Program-made: the position numbers and the translations under genes | Shown: positions 46,606-54,262 of the stretch, piece by piece | Numbering within the stretch: the first letter of the stretch is position 1 | Layout of the letters: the number at the start of each line of letters is the position of its first letter | From: Methylocaldum sp. 14B | GTDB taxonomy: Bacteria > Pseudomonadota > Gammaproteobacteria > Methylococcales > Methylococcaceae | NCBI RefSeq assembly: GCF_002005105.1 | Contig: NZ_MSCV01000026.1 | Coordinates: 24,766-88,765, forward strand | DNA: 64,000 nucleotides | Direction of reading: 5' to 3' | Notes under the pieces: generated by a model | What the model was told of the DNA's origin: nothing | What the model saw: the letters and a program-made list of their open reading frames with translations, nothing else | The model's database searches: none

Positions 46606-47022
46606 TCAGTGATTATTTTTCACCTGTTTCAACACGTTAGCTTCGAGTAGTTTTAAGAGATTCTCGGCTGCTGGCTTGGTTGCAACCATGTAGGCTTTTG
46701 CGGTTCTGTCATCGACTTGGGCGAGTTCCGCTATTTTGTTAACCGTATCGGTGTAGCCAGCCGCGCCAACGATCCAGCGAGCAACCGCATTAACAATAAA
46801 GCCGTTTTGCTCCGGCTTTATCTTTCGTCCGCGCTGCCCTCGCTTTTTGGCAAGCCCAAACTCTTTTCTTAGGTCTGTTGCGAAATAAAGAAAGTCCTGC
46901 AAAGCACACGCCGCCGCATGGCATAAATCCTTATCCGGCGGTTCACCGTTATTCCATTTTGTGCCGTGCCTTCTAATAAACTCGTCTAGTTGTTCTCGGG
47001 TATATCCGCGTGATTTCGACAT
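46606..47022 (-). CDS. hypothetical element protein, 138 aa
   Basis: MSKSRGYTREQLDEFIRRHGTKWNNGEPPDKDLCHAAACALQDFLYFATDLRKEFGLAKKRGQRGRKIKPEQNG, followed by a helical region (AELAQVDDRTAKAYMVATKPAAENLLKLLEANVLKQV). Mostly helical, cytoplasmic. The basic segment KKRGQRGRK could bind nucleic acid. Family not recognised. Confidence 0.6.
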   Translation of the reverse strand: MSKSRGYTREQLDEFIRRHGTKWNNGEPPDKDLCHAAACALQDFLYFATDLRKEFGLAKKRGQRGRKIKPEQNGFIVNAVARWIVGAAGYTDTVNKIAELAQVDDRTAKAYMVATKPAAENLLKLLEANVLKQVKNNH

Positions 47023-47135
47023 AACGCCCCCTATGGCGTTAATCCCTAAAGAAGGGGCCAGTCCAGCCGGGTTAGGGTGCCCGGTTTTCGCCCCGTCGGG
47101 CTAGGACTGGCGTACTCGATTATAAGGGGTTTACC

Positions 47136-47375
47136 TCAGTCCCCGCCGCCGATAATCCGCCGCCGGTCTGAATCACGGTGCTCTTTGATCAGTTCGCCGG
47201 CCTTTTGGATTCGCTGCGCGATGTCGCGGATTACGTAATAAAGCCCGCTAATCGCTGGCGCATCCAGTTCTACGCTGTCATCCGTCCCGCCGAACGTGCA
47301 AAGCGTCGACAAGAAATCAACTTGCCGTTGCGCTTCGCTGAGAACATCGCTTGCCTCGATAAGATGGTTACGCAT
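47136..47375 (-). CDS. hypothetical element protein, 79 aa (paralogue at 49296)
   Basis: MRNHLIEASDVLSEAQRQVDFLSTLCTFGG, then APAISGLYYVIRDIAQRIQKAGELIKEHRDSD. Helical and small. The second half is repeated almost exactly in the fragment at 49296-49490. It overlaps the preceding gene by 8 bp, so the pair is translated together. Confidence 0.65.
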   Translation of the reverse strand: MRNHLIEASDVLSEAQRQVDFLSTLCTFGGTDDSVELDAPAISGLYYVIRDIAQRIQKAGELIKEHRDSDRRRIIGGGD

Positions 47376-47685
47376 GGTCGTTACCCTCCTGCGGCCTTGT
47401 GGATAGCCGCATGGTGTCCTCCGTCTCTTCGAGAAAATCGGCGACTCGCAAAATCCTATGCCGCACCACTTCGATGATTTCAGCGAGACCGTGACCTTTG
47501 GTGGACTCTGGAATGTCTATGACCCCCGTGGCCTGAGCCGTTGCAACGAATTGATCGATTGCAGCCGAGACAACGGCCAGCATGGTGTCAGCCATGACCA
47601 GCGCACAAGCCGCGCTTGATGGGTCTTGAATAACGTGAGCGTCGTCTACGGGGTCGGATGTGGTGTTATGCTCTTGTGTAGCCAT
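47368..47685 (-). CDS. hypothetical element protein, 105 aa (degenerate paralogue at 49462)
   Basis: ATG 47685 has GAGGTG upstream. Product: MATQEHNTTSDPVDDAHV...ACALVMADTMLAVVSAAIDQFVATAQATGVIDIPESTKGHGLAEIIEVVRHRILRVADFLEETEDTMRL. A helical soluble protein. A frameshifted copy lies outside the element at 49462-49727. Confidence 0.65.
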   Translation of the reverse strand: MATQEHNTTSDPVDDAHVIQDPSSAACALVMADTMLAVVSAAIDQFVATAQATGVIDIPESTKGHGLAEIIEVVRHRILRVADFLEETEDTMRLSTRPQEGNDHA

Positions 47686-47800
47686 GATTTCACCTCTCGG
47701 TAGGTGGGTTGTGGTTAGGGTCGGGGCGGTGTGGCTGCACCACCCCGGCCCGCTTCTGCCGTCCATGGCTTCCCGGCGATCCCCGCGCCGGTTCGGGATT

Positions 47801-48916
47801 CTAGCCTACGAGCTTGGCCACAGCCGCGGCTTTATGCTCGGGCGCCAGGTGTGCGTATCGCAACGTCATTTTGATATCCGAGTGCCCCATCAGCTCGCGG
47901 ACGGTGTTTAAATCGACACCAGCTTGCACCAGCTTTGACGCGAAGTGATGGCGCATATCATGCCATCGGAAATTCTTGATATCGGCATCGCGAAGTAGCG
48001 CCGCGAACGATTTACGGGCATTGTCTAGGCGTCCACCATCCCGGCCCGGAAAAACCAGACCTTCACCATTGCCGTGCCGTTTCCATGCGGTGAGCGCTTG
48101 AGCCGCAATATCGTTCAAGGGTGCGTGCCGGGTGGTGCGGTTCTTCGTATTGGGGCCATGAATGACCATGGATCGCCGGGCAAGGTCGATATCCCGCCAT
48201 TCGAGTCCGAACAATTCCCCGCGCCGAATTCCGGTGTGCAAACTGACAATAACCATGGTTCTGAGATAGGCATACGGGCATCGATCAAGCGCCGCGTACA
48301 GTCTTGATTCTTCCGACTGATCGAGAAACCGAACAACGCCGCGCCGGTCCGTCTCGACGATTCCCTTACCTTTCAGCGGGCTTTCGGCAATCTCGCCCCA
48401 TTCAGCCGCGCGGGTTAGGCAGGCTTTAAGCGCCACGATATCCCGATTGATGGTAGTGCTGGCAATGCCGGCTTTCAGTCTTGCCAATCGGTATTTCTCG
48501 ATCAGCCAAGGCGTAATCTCTAACAAAGGACGGTCCAGCAGATCGGAAAAGCATGATTCGATCCGCTTCACATGGGTATCACTGCTCTTGTGGTTTCCAT
48601 GCGCCCACGGTCGGTATTTTTGATCGATAAAGCGCCGCAGCGTCATCGGTTCCGTTTTGGGCTTTCTATCCTCCCTCGGGTCAATGCCTTGTGCGGCCTT
48701 GCCGAGTACCTCGATTGCGGCATTCCGCGCCGCCGTGAGCGTCAGGATTGCCGCATCGCCCAGGGTGACGCGCTTCCCTCGGGCATACTCGACGATATAG
48801 CTTTTCCGGCCTGTAGGCTGCACCCGTAGCAAAAAGCCTTTAATCCGGTCGTCACGGACTTCATAAGGCTTTTCCTGCGGTGCCAGCTTGGTGATGATTT
48901 GCTGTGTAAGTGACAT
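47801..48916 (-). CDS. tyrosine recombinase (integrase)
   Basis: 371 residues. The N-terminal arm-binding domain (YEVRDDRIKGFLLRVQPTGRKSYIVEYARGKRVTLGDAAILTLTAARNAA) is of the DUF4102 kind found in tRNA-targeting integrases. Catalytic residues: Arg in HTGIRRGELFGLEW, His-x-x-Arg in WHDMRHHFASKLVQAG, and the final His/Tyr in LMGHSDIKMTLRYAHL. It lies 140 bp from the right core and reads into the element. It should act at the tRNA-Val anticodon-arm site. Confidence 0.95.
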   Translation of the reverse strand: MSLTQQIITKLAPQEKPYEVRDDRIKGFLLRVQPTGRKSYIVEYARGKRVTLGDAAILTLTAARNAAIEVLGKAAQGIDPREDRKPKTEPMTLRRFIDQKYRPWAHGNHKSSDTHVKRIESCFSDLLDRPLLEITPWLIEKYRLARLKAGIASTTINRDIVALKACLTRAAEWGEIAESPLKGKGIVETDRRGVVRFLDQSEESRLYAALDRCPYAYLRTMVIVSLHTGIRRGELFGLEWRDIDLARRSMVIHGPNTKNRTTRHAPLNDIAAQALTAWKRHGNGEGLVFPGRDGGRLDNARKSFAALLRDADIKNFRWHDMRHHFASKLVQAGVDLNTVRELMGHSDIKMTLRYAHLAPEHKAAAVAKLVG

Positions 48917-48931
48917 AGCGCCGTTCTGCCG

Positions 48932-48953
48932 TAAGTGAAATGTAAGTGCAAAA
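48932..48953. promoter_or_regulatory. probable integrase arm-type sites, right
   Basis: TAAGTGAAATG followed by TAAGTGCAAAA, 11 bp apart, upstream of int; another TAAGTGAC lies at 48907 by the start codon. It mirrors the pair at 38769-38790, and binding here could also control int. Confidence 0.6.
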
Positions 48954-49055
48954 ACACTATACGGCAGCAGATTCTAATTTACAACGGCTTACTATTGTTT
49001 ATTACATATCAGTGCGTTACGCCTTAAGGCGTTGAATCGAAAGAGGTCTTAAATC

Positions 49056-49103
49056 GCCTTCACACGGCAGGGGTCGCAGGTTCGAACCCTGCACCGCCCA
49101 CCA
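49056..49103 (+). pseudogene. 3' half of the disrupted tRNA-Val(CAC) gene, with right attachment core
   Basis: Begins with the 14-bp core, then GGGGTC, the T arm GCAGG-TTCGAAC-CCTGC, the acceptor strand ACCGCCC and an encoded ACCA end. The sequence to its left is element DNA (GTCTTAAATC) and does not rebuild the 5' half. As annotated, this tRNA cannot be made while the element is in place. Confidence 0.9.
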
Positions 49104-49295
49104 TAGATTCAATAACTTAGATCAGATTCCCGGTACTCGGCAGGGGTGAGCACTCAAAAAGTACTCAAATCCACTTCTAAAGACCCCTGCTTCCCAGGCT
49201 CCAAAAATGCCACGGTGACGACCATTTGATTTCGCCACGGCAACAAAAAACCCGGCCGCTTTCGCGAACCGGGTTGTCGCTCGAAGGTTTCCCGT

Positions 49296-49490
49296 TCAGG
49301 ATCGGCAAGCGGCAAGCTCCCGCTCAGAATCCCGGAGTTCCTTAATCAGTTCGCCGGCCTTTTGGACTCGCTGCGCGATGTCGCGGATTACGTAATAAAG
49401 TCCGCTAATCGCTGGCGCGTACTCGATTAAAGCGGGGTTACCCCAGGCGCCGATGATTCGATCAATCGTCGGCGGGTTTTGGCGTATCAC
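49296..49490 (-). pseudogene. fragment related to the 79-aa element protein
   Basis: APAISGLYYVIRDIAQRVQKAGELIKELRDSE matches the C-terminal half of the 47136-47375 product. The N-terminal half is replaced by unrelated residues (QNPPTIDRIIGAWGNP), and the start would be GTG. A remnant of a second, related insertion next to the attachment site. Confidence 0.7.
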
Positions 49491-49727
49491 GCAAAAGCTC
49501 TTTTATGCTCTCCAGGAAATCAGCGGATTCCAACAACCTGTTTCGCGCCACTCCAACGATTTCCGCTAGCCCGTGCCCCTTTCAACGTCTGGCAAATCCA
49601 TGGTTCGCTCAGCCTCAGCGTGTGCAACATAATCGTCTATTGCAGCACCGACAACGGCCAGCATGGTACTTGTCATGACCAGCGTGTGCGCCACGGCTTG
49701 GCATTCGGATTTGAGCGATGCTTTCAT
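49462..49727 (-). pseudogene. frameshifted copy related to the 105-aa element protein
   Basis: Reads TLVMTSTMLAVVGAAIDDYVAHAEAERTMDLPDVERGTG then a stop. One base shifted, it continues as GHGLAEIVGVARNRLLESADFLESIKELLRDTP. Together they match the 47368-47685 product along its length. The break is near 49569-49580. Confidence 0.72.
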
Positions 49728-49738
49728 GAGTTCCCCCT

Positions 49739-49954
49739 TCAATCTGATCCCACCGGTTCGAATATCAGCTTTTCGGCCCGCTCGATCCGGGAATCGACTT
49801 CATCGAGCAGCTTGTTTGCTCCGAAAACCGTTGTCTGCGTCCAGCCGTCGGACGCTGCAATTGCCGATCGCAACAAATCGAGCATGGCCCGCGCCTCTTC
49901 CAGCGCGTCAGCCGTGCTTGCGGGGTCGTGGGTGGTGTGGGATTCGTTTGACAT
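49739..49954 (-). CDS. small hypothetical protein of the same module
   Basis: ATG 49954 follows GGAGCAATTCACC. Product MSNESHTTHDPASTADALEEARAMLDLLRSAIAASDGWTQTTVFGANKLLDEVDSRIERAEKLIFEPVGSD: about 71 residues, helical. Its composition and layout resemble the two small genes next to the integrase. It lies just upstream of the frameshifted copy, as if one three-gene module had been left behind. Confidence 0.55.
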   Translation of the reverse strand: MSNESHTTHDPASTADALEEARAMLDLLRSAIAASDGWTQTTVFGANKLLDEVDSRIERAEKLIFEPVGSD

Positions 49955-50210
49955 GGTGAATTGCTCCAGTTGAACGAGCGCCACCAGAATGAGGGTGGCA
50001 CGGCCTCAACTACAGCACACAGACTGCTCGGCTTATTCGTCCGGTTTCCCGGCTTATCTCACCGTATCGACCGCACCATAAATCGGTGCTCGCCTTTCTC
50101 AAGGCGCAAAAAATCCGCATGTCTGACGGGTGCGGAGTCCGCTGTGTGTTTGTAGTGCGGCCGGCATACGCCGGGCGGGTCGGGGGAGTCAAGGTCCGCT
50201 GAAAAGACCT

Positions 50211-50345
50211 TTGAAATCAACAAACGTCGGTAAGATCGGCGGTCGCATCGAGCATCCACCCGAGCTGCGCCGCGAAAAGCGCGCGCCACGCTTTGCGGTC
50301 CACTCCTACGAACATGCGCGGGCGATGATGACTCAGGACATGTAG
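50211..50345 (+). CDS. possible small protein, 44 aa
   Basis: TTG start; MKSTNVGKIGGRIEHPPELRREKRAPRFAVHSYEHARAMMTQDM. Basic, protein-like composition but no known family. Its stop codon is the first base triplet of the 27-bp palindrome. Low confidence. Confidence 0.3.
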   Translation: MKSTNVGKIGGRIEHPPELRREKRAPRFAVHSYEHARAMMTQDM

Positions 50346-50369
50346 GACCTATACGACGTATAGGTCCTA
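50343..50369. repeat. 27-bp perfect palindrome
   Basis: Arms TAGGACCTATACG and CGTATAGGTCCTA around one central A. It lies between two convergent small genes. There is no T-run; it could stop transcription poorly, or be a recombination or protein-binding site. Confidence 0.7.
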
Positions 50370-50414
50370 GTTCACTGTTCCGTCAAGAAGTTGATGGTCA
50401 GCTCGGACCGCTGG

Positions 50415-50834
50415 TTAATCCGACTTCCAGGTGATCTGCGTGATGGCGTTCATGTCCTCGAATTTGTCGTCGTGGCACGACGGGGTCGAACTCGTCAGCG
50501 ACAACGTGTGCGTGTCCTGCGACGTGACGAAGCTCATGTGGAGACTCCCTGACCCCATTCCCTTTGGCCCCTGGCCGAAGACATAAATGGCCGACTTGCG
50601 GGCGATCCCGTCGAAGTACTGGTAAACGATCGACATGACACACGCCCCGTTGTTGCCAACGATGATCTGGGACAGGTCGGTGGTGCCGTTGATCGACACC
50701 TGTGAGCCGTTGGGGTCGCCCAACGGCAGATTGCCGTAGGCCGTGCCCGACGTTTTCCCCGCGTCACTTGTGGTGAACTCGTACACCTGCGTGTTGATGG
50801 AACCACATCCTGTCGGATTGGTGTTGCTGCTCAT
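50415..50834 (-). CDS. hypothetical protein, 139 aa
   Basis: ATG 50834 has GGAG seven bases upstream; two ATGs lie just before it. Product begins MSSNTNPTGCGSINTQVYEFTTSDAGKTSGT. It is rich in Ser, Thr and Gly, with SVYQ-like beta-strand residues and ending ITQITWKSD. No signal peptide. The composition suggests a beta-rich protein; function unknown. Confidence 0.55.
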   Translation of the reverse strand: MSSNTNPTGCGSINTQVYEFTTSDAGKTSGTAYGNLPLGDPNGSQVSINGTTDLSQIIVGNNGACVMSIVYQYFDGIARKSAIYVFGQGPKGMGSGSLHMSFVTSQDTHTLSLTSSTPSCHDDKFEDMNAITQITWKSD

Positions 50835-50973
50835 GGTCATTCTCCTTTTCTTTTTCATAGATCCCGCCCGTCACCTTAGCCGGGCTACCGCTTGCAATTT
50901 ATCACCCAACGGAGGGAGCGGTCCTTTCAGCCTAGGCCAGAATCGGTGGAATGCAAGGTTCGGCACGGTTGAA

Positions 50974-50992
50974 TGATTCCGTGACAGAATCA
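50974..50992. promoter_or_regulatory. operator-like palindrome 1
   Basis: TGATTC and GAATCA arms around CGTGACA. A second, similar site follows at 51009-51027. GTGACA (50981-50986) and TAGACT (51004-51009), 17 bp apart, make a candidate promoter that both sites overlap. Confidence 0.55.
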
Positions 50993-51008
50993 AATGGTCG
51001 GGATAGAC

Positions 51009-51027
51009 TGATTCCGTCACGAAATCA
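51009..51027. promoter_or_regulatory. operator-like palindrome 2
   Basis: TGATT and AATCA arms around a CGTCACG-like centre, 35 bp centre to centre from site 1. It ends 12 bp before the start of the next gene. Confidence 0.55.
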
Positions 51028-51039
51028 CAAGGTACGAAC

Positions 51040-51264
51040 ATGACACGCGGAGGGAAGCGGTCCGGCGCCGGCCGGAAACGGAAATGGAACTGCGAGACGG
51101 TCACCATGCGGGTGCCGGCGCATTTGGTCGGCGAGATTCAGGCATTCATCGAGCAGCGCATGGGTGAAGCTCACAAGGGGCCCGACAACCCGCCCGCACC
51201 CGAACCGTTGGAACTGTGGCAGGGCGATAAACGATGTCAGGCGGCCACGTCCGGCGGCAGATGA
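51040..51264 (+). CDS. small basic hypothetical protein, 74 aa
   Basis: MTRGGKRSGAGRKRKWNCETVTMRVPAHLVGEIQAFIEQRMGEAHKGPDNPP. The GKRSGAGRK start and the TVTMRVPAHLV stretch resemble small DNA-associated proteins of phages and plasmids (ribbon-helix-helix-like). It may bind the twin palindromes upstream; that is inference. Confidence 0.6.
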   Translation: MTRGGKRSGAGRKRKWNCETVTMRVPAHLVGEIQAFIEQRMGEAHKGPDNPPAPEPLELWQGDKRCQAATSGGR

Positions 51265-51368
51265 CGAATGAATTTCTCGAACAGCGCATCCCAATCGGTG
51301 GGCGGCGGCTCGACGTTTTGCAACGACCGCGCGGCCTCCAGGCGCGCCAGGCGCTGTCTTAGGTTCAT
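51237..51368 (-). CDS. small hypothetical protein, 43 aa
   Basis: ATG 51368 follows GGGAGGAATT. MNLRQRLARLEAARSLQNVEPPPTDWDALFEKFIRHLPPDVAA; helical then acidic. Such short proteins are common in prophage-like regions. It is convergent with the basic protein and overlaps it by 28 bp. Confidence 0.45.
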   Translation of the reverse strand: MNLRQRLARLEAARSLQNVEPPPTDWDALFEKFIRHLPPDVAA

Positions 51369-51384
51369 CGATGAATTCCTCCCG

Positions 51385-51732
51385 TCATGCCCGCCCCAAC
51401 GCCAGGTCCAATTCGCGCGGCGAGAGATTGAGCTTTTCGCGAATGGTTTTGTCGCTGTCGCCGGCTGCACTCAGGGCAGTCACTTTTTCAACGAGTTCGC
51501 AATGCGCTTTCTCTTCCTGAAGATCGATCACACGATTTGCAGCAAACCCCACGGCCTGAGCAAGCGGGGTCAGTTCGTCGGTCAACTGCTTCAGCACCCG
51601 AGGCATGGCATCTACGATCGCCGCCAGTTCAAGCCGGCGCACGACAAGGCTTTGCAGGTCGATTTCGTTACCGGCCTTGATCGCCGCATAGACGGCGCCT
51701 TCAACTTGCGTCAAGGTCGGCTTGGCACGCAT
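51385..51732 (-). CDS. hypothetical phage-like protein, 115 aa
   Basis: Helical throughout (VEGAVYAAIKAGNEIDLQSLVVRRLELAAIVDAMPRVLKQLTDELTPLAQAVG), with a C-terminal HTH-like DSDKTIREKLNLSPRELDLALG. It may bind DNA, as phage small terminase or regulator proteins do, but this is not established. It lies 17 bp upstream of the 43-aa gene. Confidence 0.5.
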   Translation of the reverse strand: MRAKPTLTQVEGAVYAAIKAGNEIDLQSLVVRRLELAAIVDAMPRVLKQLTDELTPLAQAVGFAANRVIDLQEEKAHCELVEKVTALSAAGDSDKTIREKLNLSPRELDLALGRA

Positions 51733-52313
51733 CGAGGAACGAAACCGCTCGTTTGAGAATGGCGTAGTGTTCCTGACGCGCCTTCATTGCTTCTTCGTGC
51801 CTGGCTTCGGCTTCGGCGATACGCTCATCAAATTTGTGGTCGGTGATTTTTAAACCTCGTTTTGGTCATAAGCCTCTGTACAGGCGCTTGAGAATCTCAA
51901 GGGCCCGAGTCAGATACCTAAGTGATGAATCGGGATTTGGATTGATCGTATTGGCTTAACCATGACACGCATGACGACGGGCGGTGGAAGGTTGCGAGTG
52001 GTTATGCCGTGGATAACTGATGGCCGGTACATGCCGGCCACTGCGCTGACTTTTGGAGACCAGACATTGGCCAGCTCATGCCGCTTGGTGAGCGGCTTGT
52101 AAACACCGATAGCACCTAACAGGATGGTGAAAAACTCCCCGATCTTTCCCCTTACCCATCCCTGGAAGGCTTTTTTCGGGCGGGAAATCGGGTTTTCCGC
52201 CGGTCTGTCCGGCCTTTCTGCCCCCGAGCCAGGGCTTTTCCGCCCCCTTCGTCCGCTTCTGGGCAGACTTCGGGCGCACCCCGCCTCAGGCAGGCGCTGC
52301 CCGCGCCTCGGAT
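51733..52313. other. gap without a confident gene
   Basis: About 580 bp. One minus-strand reading near 51745-51860 (HKFDERIAEAEARHEEAMKARQEHYAILKRAVSFLDAC) looks like a helical small protein, but no good start codon is seen. The rest is unassigned. Confidence 0.35.
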
Positions 52314-52634
52314 CTAAAGCTCCCTATTGCGCGGCCTGTCGACATGTTCCATCGGTGCCAATTCAATTCGATCGGCAGTGACGTGGCAATGCGGCGCGCC
52401 ATTGGCAATGTTGTAACTGTTGCGGTGATGGAAGGGGCGAAAGCTGTCTGCGCGCTCCGACACATCGGGCATGACTTTCTCGATTTTCCAGCCGAATTCG
52501 GTATCCGTGACGCCGTAATGCTCTCGGTATATCCAGGCACCGCATTCGTCCTTGCGCCATTGGGTGGCGTCGTGATCCTGCATGACGCGACCTTTCTCCC
52601 AGATGGTTTGAATGGTGTCCTCATCAAAAGTCAT
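52314..52634 (-). CDS. HNH-like small protein, probably degenerate
   Basis: 106 residues: TIQTIWEKGRVMQDHDATQWRKDECGAWIYREHYGVTDTEFGWKIEKVMPDVSERADSFRPFHHRNSYNIANG. The layout recalls small HNH-type proteins where an ID-H (here IEKVMP) and an LRP-N-N segment (here FRPFHHRNSYN) form the site. The first catalytic His is missing, so it may be inactive. Confidence 0.5.
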   Translation of the reverse strand: MTFDEDTIQTIWEKGRVMQDHDATQWRKDECGAWIYREHYGVTDTEFGWKIEKVMPDVSERADSFRPFHHRNSYNIANGAPHCHVTADRIELAPMEHVDRPRNREL

Positions 52635-52678
52635 TTGTGGCCTCTATCAGGAAGGGGGTTTCTCTGTCATCAGGTGGT

Positions 52679-53362
52679 TCAGGCTAGGCGCTCCGTGCAC
52701 CGCATCGGCCAGAGCCGATGCGGTAAGCCATCGGTCAGCGACAGCCAAAGCAACATCCAGCCGGAAAACATCAGGTCGATGCCCACTAAAAGGCCCAATA
52801 ACCAAATGGCAGCGGCCGGCCATTGGGCAATGACCAGGAGCCCAAGCAGCATCGAGAGGACTCCTCCGGCGAGCGGCAAACCCCAATGTTCCAAGGGGCG
52901 CAGCCGGAGCGCTTGGGCGATACGAAAAGCGCCGTTGGCCAGAAAGAGTATCGCGATCAGGAATGTGATCGACGGGATGCCGCTCATGGGGAACAAGATC
53001 AGTAACTGGCCGACCGCAAGGGTGAGCAGACCACTTAAGAGTGACGGCCAAAAGCCGACCCGGTGTCGCAGGCGAAAGGCATAGAGGCCCTGCGCGATGC
53101 CGGAGAAGACCAGAATCCAGGCGATCGTCAGTTCCGTCGCCAGAGTGGCGACGAACGGAAAGAAGATCGCAGCCACGCCTAGAAGGATCAACCGATGCCA
53201 AGTACGAGAACCCCCCTTCCAATGTTCCCGCACACCATCCATTCCCGCGCGCGAAGCAGTCGAAGAGGACCGTAAGGATGAGAGGCGCATAAGATATGTC
53301 CTTATATCGAAATATCGAAGCCCATTTATGGACAATGACGATCCGGAATCGTTTTTGTTCAA
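52679..53362 (-). CDS. HdeD/DUF308-family membrane protein
   Basis: 227 residues with about six hydrophobic segments (LILLGVAAIFFPFVATLATELTIAWILVFSGIAQGLYAF; PSLLSGLLTLAVGQLLILFPMSGI; TFLIAILFLANGAFRIAQAL; LPLAGGVLSMLLGLLVIAQWPAAAIWLLGLLVGIDLMFSG). The repeated A-G-x-x-x-L pattern is that of HdeD proteins linked to acid stress. The start could also be ATG at about 53290. The start region is variable in the family. Confidence 0.82.
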   Translation of the reverse strand: MNKNDSGSSLSINGLRYFDIRTYLMRLSSLRSSSTASRAGMDGVREHWKGGSRTWHRLILLGVAAIFFPFVATLATELTIAWILVFSGIAQGLYAFRLRHRVGFWPSLLSGLLTLAVGQLLILFPMSGIPSITFLIAILFLANGAFRIAQALRLRPLEHWGLPLAGGVLSMLLGLLVIAQWPAAAIWLLGLLVGIDLMFSGWMLLWLSLTDGLPHRLWPMRCTERLA

Positions 53363-53660
53363 ATTGTGTCTATTCCCGGTTGCTACGAGCTCCGTGGAGC
53401 TGGCTGGCTCGCCTCACCGGCGTCCACATGCAGCGGTGGGGACGAAAGGACAGGCGGCTTGGGAAGCCCAGCGGCATTTTGGTGTTATGAGCGCCAAGTT
53501 GACTATCCGACTAGGCTTGAAATCACGGCACTGAGAAGAAAGAGAACAAGCCCGCAGAGGATAGAGTCCAAACGCATATCGAAGGCTCCGGCGGGCAGTG
53601 GCTCAACGCCGGGTGGTCCGGCAGACGGGCTATCTACGAGATCAAAGGAGGCGTATCGAA

Positions 53661-54074
53661 ATGACGGAGATTCCAAACTGGTGGATGAAGGGTGATTGGT
53701 TCGACGCCTGTAGCTGCAACGTTCCCTGTCCTTGTACCTTCGCCCAGGCGCCGACGGGTAACCACTGCGAAGGCATCATGGCTTACCACATCCGTGAAGG
53801 TGCCTTCGGAAGCGTCCGGCTCGACGACCTCGCTTACTGGCGGGCCGAGATTCCCGGGCGGGTGAAGGCATTTGCCGAGGCGCTCTCGGGTCCGACCACG
53901 CCCGCTGGCGCTAGGGTGCAGCTCCACAATGCGCCCGGGTCGGAGGTGGGCCCCGGCCAGATCGCCACCTGGGCGCGGGCCTCGGATAACGAAGTGGACG
54001 CCTTCGGCTTTAGGTGGAACTGGGCCGGCCAGTCGAGCAAGCATATTCCCTTCGACTGGACCGGCCCTGTCTAG
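53661..54074 (+). CDS. DUF1326-type protein with central deletion
   Basis: AAAGGAGG lies upstream of ATG 53661. The N-terminus TEIPNWWMKGDWFDACSCNVPCPCTFAQAPTGNHCEGIMAYHIREG and the C-terminus VQLHNAPGSEVGPGQIATWARASDNEVDAFGFRWNWAGQSSKHIPFDWTGPV are both typical of the family (about 200 residues). Here the two are joined after RLDDL with about 55 residues of the middle missing. Conserved Cys residues (CSCNVPCPC) remain. The joint keeps the frame. Confidence 0.75.
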   Translation: MTEIPNWWMKGDWFDACSCNVPCPCTFAQAPTGNHCEGIMAYHIREGAFGSVRLDDLAYWRAEIPGRVKAFAEALSGPTTPAGARVQLHNAPGSEVGPGQIATWARASDNEVDAFGFRWNWAGQSSKHIPFDWTGPV

Positions 54075-54262
54075 CTCCCTCTTCCGGTCCCCTCGGACTC
54101 CTCCGGACCCCAGCCAGCCGGCGCAGCGTGGGAACGAGAGGACGAAACGTCGCAATCCGTTTCTCTTCCCCATCTCGCTGAACTCGGAGTCTTCCGGTGA
54201 ACGCCGCGGGTGATGACCCGGTCCAAAACCTAAGCAATCGATCTTTCCTAAGGCGGCGATTC

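Larger units (their letters stand above)
38695..49069. mobile_element. 10.4-kb integrated phage-satellite-like element in tRNA-Val
   Basis: Bounded by the 14-bp direct repeat GCCTTCACACGGCA at 38695-38708 and 49056-49069. Joining the outer flanks rebuilds a perfect tRNA-Val(CAC). All the genes I call inside are on the minus strand: integrase near the right end, small regulators, a RepA-like helicase, an HK97-type capsid and a tape-measure protein. No terminase, portal or prohead protease is recognised. This gene set suggests a phage satellite or reduced prophage. Confidence 0.88.
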
